Source: Hyphomicrobiales bacterium
GTDB lineage: Bacteria > Pseudomonadota > Alphaproteobacteria > Rhizobiales > Rhizobiaceae
Assembly (NCBI GenBank): GCA_900470965.1
Contig: UCCS01000060.1
Location: 1 to 60,810 of the forward strand
DNA length: 60,810 nt
Reading direction: 5' to 3'
Below the pieces are notes generated by a model. It searched no databases. It was not told the origin of the DNA and saw only the letters and a list, made by a program, of their open reading frames with translations. The number at the start of each line of letters is the position of its first letter. The first letter of the stretch is position 1. Shown here in pieces: positions 41,743-49,896 of this stretch. The position numbers and the translations under genes were made by a program.

Positions 41743-42816
41743 TTAAAGCGCCAGACCCGTGCCGCGGTCGAAAATATGGACCTGATCGCTGGCGATATTG
41801 GCCTCGAAACGGGCGCCGTAGCGGGCGGCATAGTCTCCATCCACCACCGCCGTGACCGGCTGACCGGCCAGATCGAAGACGACGTGCGTCTGGGCGCCGG
41901 TCGGCTCGACAAGAAGGGTCTGGCCGGCGAGCGCATTTCCATCCCTGCCGCCCGGCGTCAGATGCTCGGGACGCAGGCCGACTGTCACCGCCTGGCCGGG
42001 ACGGACCTTGCGGTCCGGCCCAATGCGGATCGCGGTTCCATCTGAAAGACGGGCTGCAGGCGCGCCACCCTCGCCTTCCACTATACCTTCGATGAGGTTC
42101 ATCGCCGGAGAGCCGATAAAGGCTGCGACGAAGAGATTGGCGGGTTTTTTGTAAAGTTCGAGCGGCGTGCCCTCCTGCTCGATATTGCCCTGGTTCAGGA
42201 CGACGATGCGGTCGGCGAGCGTCATGGCCTCGATCTGGTCATGCGTAACGTAGATGGACGTCGTCTTGACCTTCTGATGCAACGTCTTGATTTCCGAGCG
42301 CATCTGCACACGCAGCTTGGCATCGAGGTTCGATAGCGGCTCGTCGAACAGGAAGACGGCCGGGTTGCGCACGATGGCGCGACCCATGGCGACGCGCTGG
42401 CGCTGGCCGCCCGAAAGCTGCGCCGGCTTACGCTCCATGAGCTTCGTCAGATCCAGCATACGCGCGGCCTCAGCCACGCGCTGCTCGATCTGCGGCTTGG
42501 GAAGACCTGATAGTTTCAGATTGAAACCCATGTTCTCTGCGACGGTCATATGCGGATAGAGCGCATAGGACTGGAAGACCATGGCGATGTTGCGCTCGCG
42601 GGGTGTCAGTTCGTTGACGACGGCGTTGTCGATGATGACCTCACCGCCGCTGATTTCCTCGAGACCAGCGATCATGCGCAGGAGCGTGGACTTGCCGCAG
42701 CCGGACGGGCCGACGAGGGCAACGAACTGCCCATCCTCGATCGACAGCGAGATATTATGGATCACATCGAGCGATCCATAGGCCTTGCGAATATTCTTGA
42801 GTTCGACAGACGCCAT
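41743..42816 (-). CDS. CUT1 ABC transporter ATP-binding protein (UgpC/MalK type)
   Basis: 357 residues. The ATPase domain (1-235) has Walker A GPSGCGKST, Q-loop FQSYALYPHMTV, signature LSGGQRQRVAMGRAIVR and Walker B FLFDEPLSNLDAKLR. The C-terminal part is a MalK-like TOBE regulatory domain (QAVTVGLRPEHLTPG, GAQTHVVFDLAGQPV). Such ATPases serve CUT1 importers of sugars or glycerol phosphate. It is the last gene of a four-gene transport operon on the minus strand, 21 bases after the permease. Confidence 0.93.
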   Translation of the reverse strand: MASVELKNIRKAYGSLDVIHNISLSIEDGQFVALVGPSGCGKSTLLRMIAGLEEISGGEVIIDNAVVNELTPRERNIAMVFQSYALYPHMTVAENMGFNLKLSGLPKPQIEQRVAEAARMLDLTKLMERKPAQLSGGQRQRVAMGRAIVRNPAVFLFDEPLSNLDAKLRVQMRSEIKTLHQKVKTTSIYVTHDQIEAMTLADRIVVLNQGNIEQEGTPLELYKKPANLFVAAFIGSPAMNLIEGIVEGEGGAPAARLSDGTAIRIGPDRKVRPGQAVTVGLRPEHLTPGGRDGNALAGQTLLVEPTGAQTHVVFDLAGQPVTAVVDGDYAARYGARFEANIASDQVHIFDRGTGLAL

Positions 42817-42837
42817 GTGCGTGTCTCCGATGCGGGC

Positions 42838-43722
42838 TCAGGACTTCACCGCACCGGCGGTCAGGCCGGCGATGATGTGCTTCTGGGCGAGGAAAAAGAC
42901 GATGATGGTCGGCAGGATGGTCAGCGTGATGAAGGCGAGGATGAGGTGCCAGTCAGTGGCAAACTCCCCTCTGTAGACCATGATGCCGAGCGGCCAAGGA
43001 TAGAGGCTCTCCGAATTGAGCATGATCAGCGGCACGATATAGCTGTTCCAGCTTCCGACAAAGGAAATGATGCCGACGGTCGCGACGATCGGGCGCGAGA
43101 GCGGCAGCGAGATATGCCAGAAGAAGCGCATATAACCGCAGCCATCGACGAAAGCCGCATCGAAGAGCTCGGACGGCAGGTTCCTGAAATAGTTGCGGAA
43201 GAGCATGATGCTCATGCCGAGCCCGAAGGCCACCTGCGGCAGCACCACACCCCAATATGTATTGAGAAGGCCGAGATCGCGGATGCGGATGTAGAGCGGC
43301 AGGATGGCAGTTGCAGCCGGAAACATCAGCCCGATCAGGAAATAGTTCACCAGATAGGTCGAGCCGAAGAAGCGGATATGGGCAAAACAGAAGGCCGCCA
43401 TGGCACCGAGCGTCAGCGTCAGAAAGACGGTGAGCAGCGCGATCAGCAATGAATTGCCCATCTGCAGCCAGTAGCGATGGCTGACAATGATGTCGATATA
43501 GTTGCTCCACTGCCATTCCGTCGGCAGACCGAAGGGATTGCCGCGAAGGTCGGAAAGCGTCTTGAAGCCGCCGAGCGCGGTGCTGATCAGCGGGATGACG
43601 ACAAGGCCGGCGACGATCAGCAACGAGACGTATATGTAGATCTGTGTGCCGGTACGGACCTTGCGGCCGGCGCTATTTGCCGTTGTGGCATCGATGGGTG
43701 GTGCGGTTGAGATATCAGTCAT
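42838..43722 (-). CDS. CUT1 ABC transporter permease (MalG/UgpE type)
   Basis: 294 residues, six membrane helices after a polar N-terminal 25 residues. The EAA loop is YFRNLPSELFDAAFVDGCGYMRFFWHISLPLSRPIVATVGIISFVGSWNSYIVPLIML, followed by a C-terminal FFLAQKHIIAGLTAGAVKS, all normal for the MalG-like subunit. The ATG overlaps the end of the partner permease gene by 8 bases. Confidence 0.93.
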   Translation of the reverse strand: MTDISTAPPIDATTANSAGRKVRTGTQIYIYVSLLIVAGLVVIPLISTALGGFKTLSDLRGNPFGLPTEWQWSNYIDIIVSHRYWLQMGNSLLIALLTVFLTLTLGAMAAFCFAHIRFFGSTYLVNYFLIGLMFPAATAILPLYIRIRDLGLLNTYWGVVLPQVAFGLGMSIMLFRNYFRNLPSELFDAAFVDGCGYMRFFWHISLPLSRPIVATVGIISFVGSWNSYIVPLIMLNSESLYPWPLGIMVYRGEFATDWHLILAFITLTILPTIIVFFLAQKHIIAGLTAGAVKS

Positions 43723-44653
43723 TGCGCATGAATATCCGCTTGTAGCTGAAGGCGAGCGTGACGCAGATCACGAACAGCACGACGCCGACGGCGCTGCCGA
43801 AACCTACCTGCATGCGGGTCACCCCGAAATTATAAAGGAAGGTCACCATCGTCTGCGTCGAGTTCGACGGACCGCCGCCGGTCAGCGGCATGATCATGTC
43901 GAAGAGCTGCAGAGAGCCGACGACGCCGAAGAAGACGGAGAGGCGAACGGTGGAGCCGAGAAGCGGCAACGTGACGTGCCGGAATTTCTGCCAACCGGTC
44001 GCGCCATCGATATCGGCCGCCTCCAGCACGCTCTTGTCGATCGCCTGAAGGCCGGCGATGAAGAGCATCATGTGAAAGCCGAAATACTTCCAGACGATGA
44101 CGCCGAGAATGGCATACATGGCGACGTTGCGATCGGCGAGCCAGAAAGGTGGCTCAACGCCGATCATATGCGAAATGCCGGCGACCAGGCCGAAATCGCC
44201 GTCATAGACGAAGCGCCAGATCATGCCGGCGGCAACGTCGGCCAGAACATAGGGCAGGAAGAAGATGAGGCGAAAGAACAGCGCGCCCTTGATCTTGGTG
44301 GAGACCATTGTCGCGAGCCATAGCGCCAGCGGGATCTGCACACAGAGCGAGATGAGGACGATCAGGCCGTTATTGATGAGCGCCTGGGTAAAGGCACCGT
44401 TGCGGAAAATGAGCTGGTAATTGCGGAAGCCGATCCATTGCGTCGGGTCGCCGTAGCCATTCCAGTTATAGAAGGAATACCATGCGGCTTCGCCCATCGG
44501 TACGATGACGAGCAGCGTGAAAAGCATCAATGCCGGCGGCAGGAAAAGGATCAGCACCGGCCATTTGCTGTGGGCCAGCGAACGCTTGTGCCGGCGCGGG
44601 GCCACTTTGGCGCTCGTCCCTGCCACATTTGCTGACATGAAAGTATCACTCAT
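43715..44653 (-). CDS. CUT1 ABC transporter permease (MalF/UgpA type)
   Basis: 312 residues with six helices. Motifs are LILFLPPALMLFTLLVIVPMGEAAWYSFYNWNG, the EAA loop LQAIDKSVLEAADIDGATGWQKFRHVTLPLLGSTVRLSVFF and GGPSNSTQTMVTFLYNFGVTRMQVGFGSAVGVVLF. It forms the channel with the MalG-like partner. The preceding 85-base gap holds a strong hairpin (44707-44731) separating it from the binding-protein gene. Confidence 0.93.
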   Translation of the reverse strand: MSDTFMSANVAGTSAKVAPRRHKRSLAHSKWPVLILFLPPALMLFTLLVIVPMGEAAWYSFYNWNGYGDPTQWIGFRNYQLIFRNGAFTQALINNGLIVLISLCVQIPLALWLATMVSTKIKGALFFRLIFFLPYVLADVAAGMIWRFVYDGDFGLVAGISHMIGVEPPFWLADRNVAMYAILGVIVWKYFGFHMMLFIAGLQAIDKSVLEAADIDGATGWQKFRHVTLPLLGSTVRLSVFFGVVGSLQLFDMIMPLTGGGPSNSTQTMVTFLYNFGVTRMQVGFGSAVGVVLFVICVTLAFSYKRIFMRND

Positions 44654-44706
44654 CGGTCTCTAGGACTCCTCGGGCGAATTCGCGACTGCGCCGCGAGTGA
44701 GAAGGA

Positions 44707-44731
44707 GCCGGCGCTCAGTTCGAGCGCCGGC
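44707..44731. other. Intercistronic stem-loop between binding-protein and permease genes
   Basis: GCCGGCGCTC (44707-44716) pairs perfectly over 10 bp with GAGCGCCGGC (44722-44731) across a 5-base loop. On the transcribed (minus) strand no T tract follows. It probably protects the upstream binding-protein message or attenuates the permease genes, as in the malE-malF gap, rather than acting as a full terminator. Confidence 0.6.
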
Positions 44732-44738
44732 GGATTTT

Positions 44739-46037
44739 TTACTTCGCTTCGAGCGAGTAGGCGTCCTGGATCTGCTGGGCGGCGTCGGCCGGCGAAGTCG
44801 AGCCGGAGACGATGTCCATCGTCATGTCGTTGACGACACCACCGACATTCGGGCCGAGATCCTGATCGAGGAAGTTCTGGTGCCAAGTTTCCTGATCGAG
44901 AGCGACCGCGCTGTCCTTCAGAAGCACGTTCTTAACGCCATCGGCTGCGCCCTTGGCGACGGGGATGATACCGGTCTTCTGAGCCAACAGCTTCTGATTT
45001 TCCGGATTGCCGAGGAACTTCAGGAACTCTTCGGTTTCCGGAGGCGCATTCTTGGTGACGACCCAACCGTTCAGACGGCCGAGGTAATCGGTCGCGAGAC
45101 CCGGAGCGCCTTCGACGACCGGGAACGGGAAGCGGCCGATATTGTCGTCCGGCTGACCCTTTCCGCTGGTTGAGCTCGCACGCGAGGTGTCGTTGGTGTT
45201 TTCAAAGCCGAGCAGCATGGCCGCGCGTCCGTCGCCGAAAGCAGCAAGCGCATCGTTCCAGGTGGCGCCAAGATAGCCGTTCTGGAAGGGTTCGAGCTTG
45301 CCGAGTTCGGCGAGATGCTCGCCGGCCTTCACGAAGGCTTCACCGGCAAAACCATCACCCTCGCCAGCCTTGGCCTTTTCGAAGCCATCGTGGCCGGCTT
45401 CGCGCATGGCGAGATAGCCCCAATAGAAATGGATCGGCCACTTATCACCGCCACCGCCGGCGATCGGCACGATGCCTGCCGCCTTCAGCGTCTTCACGGC
45501 GCTGAGGAAATCGCCCCAGGTCTTGATCTTGTTGGCATCGACATTGGCCTTCTTGAACAATTCCTTGTTGTAGAAGAAGGAGACGAGGCCAGTCTTGTAG
45601 GGCGCTGCCCAGACCTTGCCGTCGAAGGTCATGCCGTCGATCGTGGCAGCACTGGTGCCGTTGCGCCATGCGCCGCCATCGGCGTCAAGGGCGGCATCGA
45701 TCGGCCGCAGCATACCGGTCTCGGCTTGCGCCTTCAGTACGCCGCCACCCCAGGTGTAGAAGAAGCTCGGGGCTTCGTTCGACTGCAGGAGCGTCGGAAG
45801 CTTGGCCTTGAAGGCCTGGTTTTCGAGGAACTGCAGCTCGACCTTGACGCCGGTGTGGCTCGCTTCGAAGTCCTTGGCGAGCTTGTTCCACACCTCGAGG
45901 GTGCCCGGAACCTGCTCCAGGTGGAGCCAGCGGATGGTCGTATCGGCGGCAGCCGTTACCGTTGATGCACAGTAACCGGCAACCGCGATTGCGATCGCCG
46001 ACAGCATGTTGATGCGATGAGTTTTGGTAGTCAGCAC
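44739..46037 (-). CDS. CUT1 ABC transporter substrate-binding protein
   Basis: 432 residues of the extracellular sugar-binding family 1. A signal peptide, MLSAIAIAVAGYCASTVTAAA, ends near residue 31. Mature motifs are IRWLHLEQVPGTLEVWNKLAKDFEASHTGVKVELQFLENQAFKAKLPTLLQSNEAPSFFYTWGGG, GKVWAAPYKTGLVSFFYNKELFKKA and GDGRAAMLLGFENTND. Translation starts at GTG 46037 with GGGAGGAG 7 bases upstream. It is the first gene of the operon, divergent from a ROK regulator. The neighbouring Gfo/Idh and ThuA genes suggest a sugar or polyol ligand oxidised in the cytoplasm. Confidence 0.93.
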   Translation of the reverse strand: MLTTKTHRINMLSAIAIAVAGYCASTVTAAADTTIRWLHLEQVPGTLEVWNKLAKDFEASHTGVKVELQFLENQAFKAKLPTLLQSNEAPSFFYTWGGGVLKAQAETGMLRPIDAALDADGGAWRNGTSAATIDGMTFDGKVWAAPYKTGLVSFFYNKELFKKANVDANKIKTWGDFLSAVKTLKAAGIVPIAGGGGDKWPIHFYWGYLAMREAGHDGFEKAKAGEGDGFAGEAFVKAGEHLAELGKLEPFQNGYLGATWNDALAAFGDGRAAMLLGFENTNDTSRASSTSGKGQPDDNIGRFPFPVVEGAPGLATDYLGRLNGWVVTKNAPPETEEFLKFLGNPENQKLLAQKTGIIPVAKGAADGVKNVLLKDSAVALDQETWHQNFLDQDLGPNVGGVVNDMTMDIVSGSTSPADAAQQIQDAYSLEAK

Positions 46038-46199
46038 TTGGCACTCCTCCCGAGGCGCTTTATTTCTGTATCCGGATTAAATAATCGCAACCTTTGCCTT
46101 TCTGTCAATACCCTGCCTGAAAAAGCGGCAGAAGATGCGCAGAATGATGCAGTTATGGAAATTCCTGTTGCGCGATTGTGAAAATCAGATCTACAACAA

Positions 46200-46216
46200 G
46201 GCGAATTTAATTTGCC
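46200..46216. promoter_or_regulatory. Inverted repeat GGCGAATTTAATTTGCC, ROK operator candidate
   Basis: GGCGAA and TTTGCC are near-complementary half-sites (5 of 6) around TTTAA, 50 bases upstream of the ROK gene start. It resembles the A/T-centred sites of NagC/Mlc-type ROK repressors and lies in the divergent region shared with the binding-protein promoter. Confidence 0.4.
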
Positions 46217-46265
46217 TCTCGAAAAAAATCGCGGGGCCTATGACAGTTTAGGTGCGCACGAGACG

Positions 46266-47465
46266 ATGAAGACTGCCGATCCTGAATTGATGCGTGCCAT
46301 CAACCGCTTGAACGTGCTGGATACGATCCGGCGCCACGGCCCGATCTCCCGCATCCAGATCAGCGAACGCACCGAATTGTCCACGACGACAGTTTCGGCC
46401 ATTACCGCTTCGCTTCTCGATGACGGTCTCATTTTGCCCATTCACGAGGGTGATATCCGCAACGAGGCAGTGCGTGGCAGGCCGCGCGTCATGCTGGAGG
46501 TCAATCCGGATGCCGCCCGCGTAGTTGGCGCCAAGATTGCCGCCAGCCGCATGATCTTCGTGGTTACCAATTTCCGCGGCGACGTGCTCTCCAAGCTCGC
46601 CCTGCCGATCCGCATCGACCGCCAGCCGATTGCCGTGATTGCCGACCTCATCGAGGATGGCGTGCGGCGCTGCGTCGTCGATATCGGCCTCTCGCTCGAT
46701 GATATCGACAGCATCTGCCTGGCACTCCCTGGCGTCATCGAGCACCGTACCGGCCATATCCGTTCAAGCCCCATCTTCCGCGAAGTCAACATTGATTTTG
46801 CTGCGGAAATGTCGGCACGCCTGTCGACGCCGACCATCATCGAGAGCGACGCACACGCCATCACGCTTGGCCATCATTGGTTCGGCAAGGCCCGCGATCT
46901 CGAAGACATGGTGCTGATCTCGCTGGAGCAGACACTCGGTCTCGGCGTGCTGCACGACAACCAGCTTTTCCGCGGCGCTGGCGGCCTCAGCCACAATCTC
47001 GGCGATCTCGTCCTCGGCATGGGTCAGCAGGGCGTGGTGCGTCTTTCCAGCCAGGCCGGTGAAAGCGCCATTCTCGGCGAACAACAGGCCGATGGCCGCT
47101 TTGCCGAAGCGGTACGCCTCGGCCGAGGCATGACCCATGTTCAGGCGCTGATCCAGGCCGATGACGACCGTCTGATCGGCGCGGCCATGCGCGCCGGCGA
47201 GGCGGTGGGGCTGACCATTGCCAATATCGTCACCCTGTTTGCGCCACCGCGCGTTATTCTCGTCGGCTCCTCGCTTGCGCTGGGTGAGCCCTTCCTCAAC
47301 AGTCTGCGGGATGCCTATGCGCTGGCTATCCCGCCGTCCCTGCAAGGCGTCAGCGAACTCGTTTTCGATGATTCGACCGACGACTTCTGGGCGCAGGGTG
47401 CTGCCGCTGTTGCGCTTTATGAACTCTACGAATCGCCCTGGAGCACTACAGGACCGGCGCTCTGA
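46266..47465 (+). CDS. ROK-family transcriptional regulator
   Basis: 399 residues. The N-terminal winged helix (RAINRLNVLDTIRRHGPISRIQISERTELSTTTVSAITASLLDDGLI) is followed by a ROK sugar-kinase-like domain with ICLALPGVIEH and GLGVLHDNQLFRGAGGLSHNLGDLVLG. The classic ROK zinc motif (H and CxCGxxGC) is largely missing after the histidine-bearing region, so zinc binding is doubtful. ATG 46266 is preferred to an upstream TTG at 46212. It diverges from the CUT1 transporter operon and probably represses it together with the two downstream genes. Confidence 0.9.
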   Translation: MKTADPELMRAINRLNVLDTIRRHGPISRIQISERTELSTTTVSAITASLLDDGLILPIHEGDIRNEAVRGRPRVMLEVNPDAARVVGAKIAASRMIFVVTNFRGDVLSKLALPIRIDRQPIAVIADLIEDGVRRCVVDIGLSLDDIDSICLALPGVIEHRTGHIRSSPIFREVNIDFAAEMSARLSTPTIIESDAHAITLGHHWFGKARDLEDMVLISLEQTLGLGVLHDNQLFRGAGGLSHNLGDLVLGMGQQGVVRLSSQAGESAILGEQQADGRFAEAVRLGRGMTHVQALIQADDDRLIGAAMRAGEAVGLTIANIVTLFAPPRVILVGSSLALGEPFLNSLRDAYALAIPPSLQGVSELVFDDSTDDFWAQGAAAVALYELYESPWSTTGPAL

Positions 47466-47496
47466 CGCGCAAAAATCAGTATTTATGGAGGATATG

Positions 47497-48600
47497 ATGG
47501 AAAAAGTCGGTATCGGCATCATTGGATGCGGCAATATTTCGGGCGCCTATCTGAAGGCGATGACATCGGCATTCCCGATCCTCGAGATCCGCGGACTGGC
47601 CGACCTCAATCGCGAACTTGCAGAGGCAAAAGCCAACGAATTCAATCTTCAGGCTAGGTCTGTCGAAGAGCTGCTGGCCGATCCGAAAGTCGAAATCATC
47701 GTCAACCTGACCATTCCGAAGGCCCACGTTGCAGTCGGTCTGCAGGCACTGGAGGCCGGCAAGCATACCTATTCGGAAAAGCCGCTGGGGATTAATTTCG
47801 CGGAAGGGAAAAAATTGGCGGATGCCGCCAAGGCCAAGGGTCTGCGCATCGGCGCTGCCCCTGACACTTTCCTTGGCGGCGGTCACCAGACCGCCCGCGC
47901 CCTGATCGACGAGGGCGTCATCGGCATTCCAGTCGGCGGCACCGCGACCTTCATGTGCCCGGGCCATGAGCGCTGGCATCCCAATCCGGCCTTCTATTAT
48001 GAAGTCGGCGGCGGCCCGATGCTCGACATGGGTCCCTATTACATCACCGACCTCGTCAATCTGCTGGGGCCGGTTGCCAAGGTCGCCGGTTTTGCGGTCA
48101 CGCCGCGCAATGAGCGCGTCATCACCAGCGAGCCGCGCAATGGTGAGCGCATTCCGGTTCATATCCCGACGCATGTGGCCGGCGTGATGGCTTTCGCCAA
48201 TGGCGCTGTTGTGCAGGTCGGCATGAGCTTCGATGTGGCAGGCCACAAGCATGTGCCGCTCGAAGTCTACGGCACCGAAGGCACGCTGATCGTGCCGGAT
48301 CCGAACCGTTTTGCCGGCCCGGTCGAATATCTGAAGAAGGGCGGCCAGTTCGAGGACCAGCCCGTGGCTCTTCCTTATGCCGACGGCAACTATCGTTCGC
48401 TTGGCGTCGCCGATCTCGCCCATGCGATACGGTCAAACCGGCCGCATCGCGCAAACGGCGATCTGGCGCTGCATGTGCTCGAAGTGATGGAAGCCTTCCA
48501 GAAGGCATCTGACACCGGCAGCACGGTAACGCTCACCACGACAACGGAGCGCCCTGCTCCGCTTTCTCAATCCCTCGTCGACGGACTGCTCGGCAAGTAA
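47497..48600 (+). CDS. Gfo/Idh/MocA family oxidoreductase
   Basis: 367 residues. The N-terminal Rossmann domain starts VGIGIIGCGNISGAYLKAM. The catalytic-region motif is TYSEKPLGINFAEGKKLADAAKAKGLRIGAAPDTFLGGGHQTAR, with the expected EKP lysine, and the C-terminal domain contains GGGPMLDMGPYYITDLVNLLGPVAKVAGF. Such enzymes oxidise sugars or inositols with NAD(P). ATG 47497 has GGAGG 5 bases upstream; two earlier ATGs are less well spaced. It follows the ROK gene by 31 bases and precedes the ThuA gene by 19, suggesting one operon acting on the imported sugar. Confidence 0.92.
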   Translation: MEKVGIGIIGCGNISGAYLKAMTSAFPILEIRGLADLNRELAEAKANEFNLQARSVEELLADPKVEIIVNLTIPKAHVAVGLQALEAGKHTYSEKPLGINFAEGKKLADAAKAKGLRIGAAPDTFLGGGHQTARALIDEGVIGIPVGGTATFMCPGHERWHPNPAFYYEVGGGPMLDMGPYYITDLVNLLGPVAKVAGFAVTPRNERVITSEPRNGERIPVHIPTHVAGVMAFANGAVVQVGMSFDVAGHKHVPLEVYGTEGTLIVPDPNRFAGPVEYLKKGGQFEDQPVALPYADGNYRSLGVADLAHAIRSNRPHRANGDLALHVLEVMEAFQKASDTGSTVTLTTTTERPAPLSQSLVDGLLGK

Positions 48601-48619
48601 CATTCAGGAGGAATACACG

Positions 48620-49261
48620 ATGCGTGAAGCACTGATCGTCTGGGGCGGCTGGGCCGGCCACGAACCGGAACAATGCGCCGCAATCATCAAGGACATACTC
48701 GAGGAAGACGGCTTCAAGGTCTATGTGGAGCACAGCACGGAGGCCTTCGCCGATCCGTCGATCCACGATCTGAGCCTGATCGTTCCCGTCATCACCATGT
48801 CGAAGATCGAGAAGGAAGAGGTCAAGAACCTCGCTGCCGCGATCGAAAGCGGCGTCGGCATTGCCGGCTATCACGGCGGCGCCGGCGACAGCTTCCGCGA
48901 ATCGACCGATTACCAGTTCATCATCGGCGGCCAATGGGTTGCCCATCCCGGTAATATCATAAACTACACCGTCAACATCACCCGGCCGGACGACCCGCTG
49001 ATGGAGGGGATCACCGATTTCCCCTATAATTCCGAACAATATTACATGCATGTCGATCCCTCGAACGAGGTGCTGGCGACGACGACTTTCACCGGCGAAC
49101 ATGCCTACTGGATCGACGGCGTGACGATGCCGGTTGTCTGGAAGCGGAAATATGGCAAGGGTCGCGTTTTCTATTCCTCGCTCGGCCATGTCGCCAAGGA
49201 ATTCGACGTGCCGCAGATGAAGACAATCTTCCGCCGCGGCGCCAATTGGGCAGCGCGCTGA
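48620..49261 (+). CDS. ThuA-domain protein (class I glutamine amidotransferase-like fold)
   Basis: 213 residues of the ThuA family, known from trehalose utilisation genes of Sinorhizobium. Typical segments are ALIVWGGWAGHEPEQCAAIIKDILEEDGF, VGIAGYHGGAGDSFRESTDYQFIIGGQWVAHPG and MPVVWKRKYGKGRVFYSSLGHVAKEFD. GYHGG stands where related folds carry a nucleophile, but no cysteine is present. AGGAGG precedes the ATG. It is the last gene of the ROK-Gfo/Idh-ThuA set; ThuA and Gfo/Idh proteins often act together in 3-keto-sugar metabolism, so that role is a reasonable inference. Confidence 0.92.
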   Translation: MREALIVWGGWAGHEPEQCAAIIKDILEEDGFKVYVEHSTEAFADPSIHDLSLIVPVITMSKIEKEEVKNLAAAIESGVGIAGYHGGAGDSFRESTDYQFIIGGQWVAHPGNIINYTVNITRPDDPLMEGITDFPYNSEQYYMHVDPSNEVLATTTFTGEHAYWIDGVTMPVVWKRKYGKGRVFYSSLGHVAKEFDVPQMKTIFRRGANWAAR

Positions 49262-49274
49262 TCGGTTCGACGTT

Positions 49275-49303
49275 GGGGCTGTCGGTGTCTCGCCGGCAGC
49301 CCC
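49275..49303 (+). terminator. Hairpin after the ThuA gene, probable terminator
   Basis: GGGGCTGTCGG (49275-49285) pairs with CCGGCAGCCCC (49293-49303) with one G-T pair, 14 bases after the ThuA stop. No T tract follows, so termination may need Rho or be partial. Confidence 0.5.
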
Positions 49304-49394
49304 ACATGAAAAGTGCATATTTGGGCACGACACGGGTGCCAAATCCGTCGATATGCGTTACTGCTGTGGAAAGAACGAACCAGACAGCAAGACA

Positions 49395-49547
49395 ATGAGC
49401 GATAACGTTATCAAGTTTCGCAAGCCGAAGCCCCCGCCGAAAGCCCCCAATCCCATGCTCCGCAAGCTCGTGATCATCGCCGCGGTGATCATCGTGTTTG
49501 CAGTGGCCTGGGTCTACGTCCAGGTCACCGGCGTCCAGCCGCAATAA
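49395..49547 (+). CDS. Small single-pass membrane protein (50 residues)
   Basis: The 50-residue product has a basic, proline-rich start (MSDNVIKFRKPKPPPKAPNP) and one helix, LVIIAAVIIVFAVAWVYVQV. The cytoplasmic side is positive, so the C-terminus should face the periplasm. Similar short proteins recur in rhizobia, but no function is known to me. The chosen ATG follows AGACAGCAAGACA, a weak ribosome-binding site. It is followed after 19 bases by the DUF6665-like gene, so the two are probably cotranscribed. Confidence 0.7.
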   Translation: MSDNVIKFRKPKPPPKAPNPMLRKLVIIAAVIIVFAVAWVYVQVTGVQPQ

Positions 49548-49566
49548 TCCAGCGAGGGATCGTCCG

Positions 49567-49896
49567 ATGAGCGTTCGCCCGCCGCAATCCTTCAGGCAGT
49601 CTTTTTCGGCCGAAGGCGGGGTGAATGTACTCGAATACGAGCTCATGTCGGAGCGCGCCAGTTCACTCGGACGCAACGGCCTCAAAGTCGAATCGGCTCT
49701 CTCAGCCCTGAAGGCCTGGAATCCCGATCGCGATAGTGCCGAGCAGCGCGAAACGCTGATCAACGAGGCGTCCGATGCCGTTTGGGCGCTCTTCGTCCAG
49801 CGCGAGATCTGCGGGTTGCGCAACAACAGGGATATTGTCCAGCGTTACGCCATTCCCGGCGAAGTGCTGGCGCGGGTCGGCGTCGTCAGGAAATAG
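49567..49896 (+). CDS. DUF6665-like protein
   Basis: 109 residues, soluble and mostly helical. NVLEYELMSERASSLGRNGLKVESALSALKAW and ASDAVWALFVQREICGLRNNRDIVQRYAIPGEVLARVGV match a conserved rhizobial family that I believe is DUF6665; function unknown. GAGGG lies 8 bases before the ATG. The 3' end overlaps the convergent LysR gene by 11 bases, so transcription of each could interfere with the other. Confidence 0.75.
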   Translation: MSVRPPQSFRQSFSAEGGVNVLEYELMSERASSLGRNGLKVESALSALKAWNPDRDSAEQRETLINEASDAVWALFVQREICGLRNNRDIVQRYAIPGEVLARVGVVRK

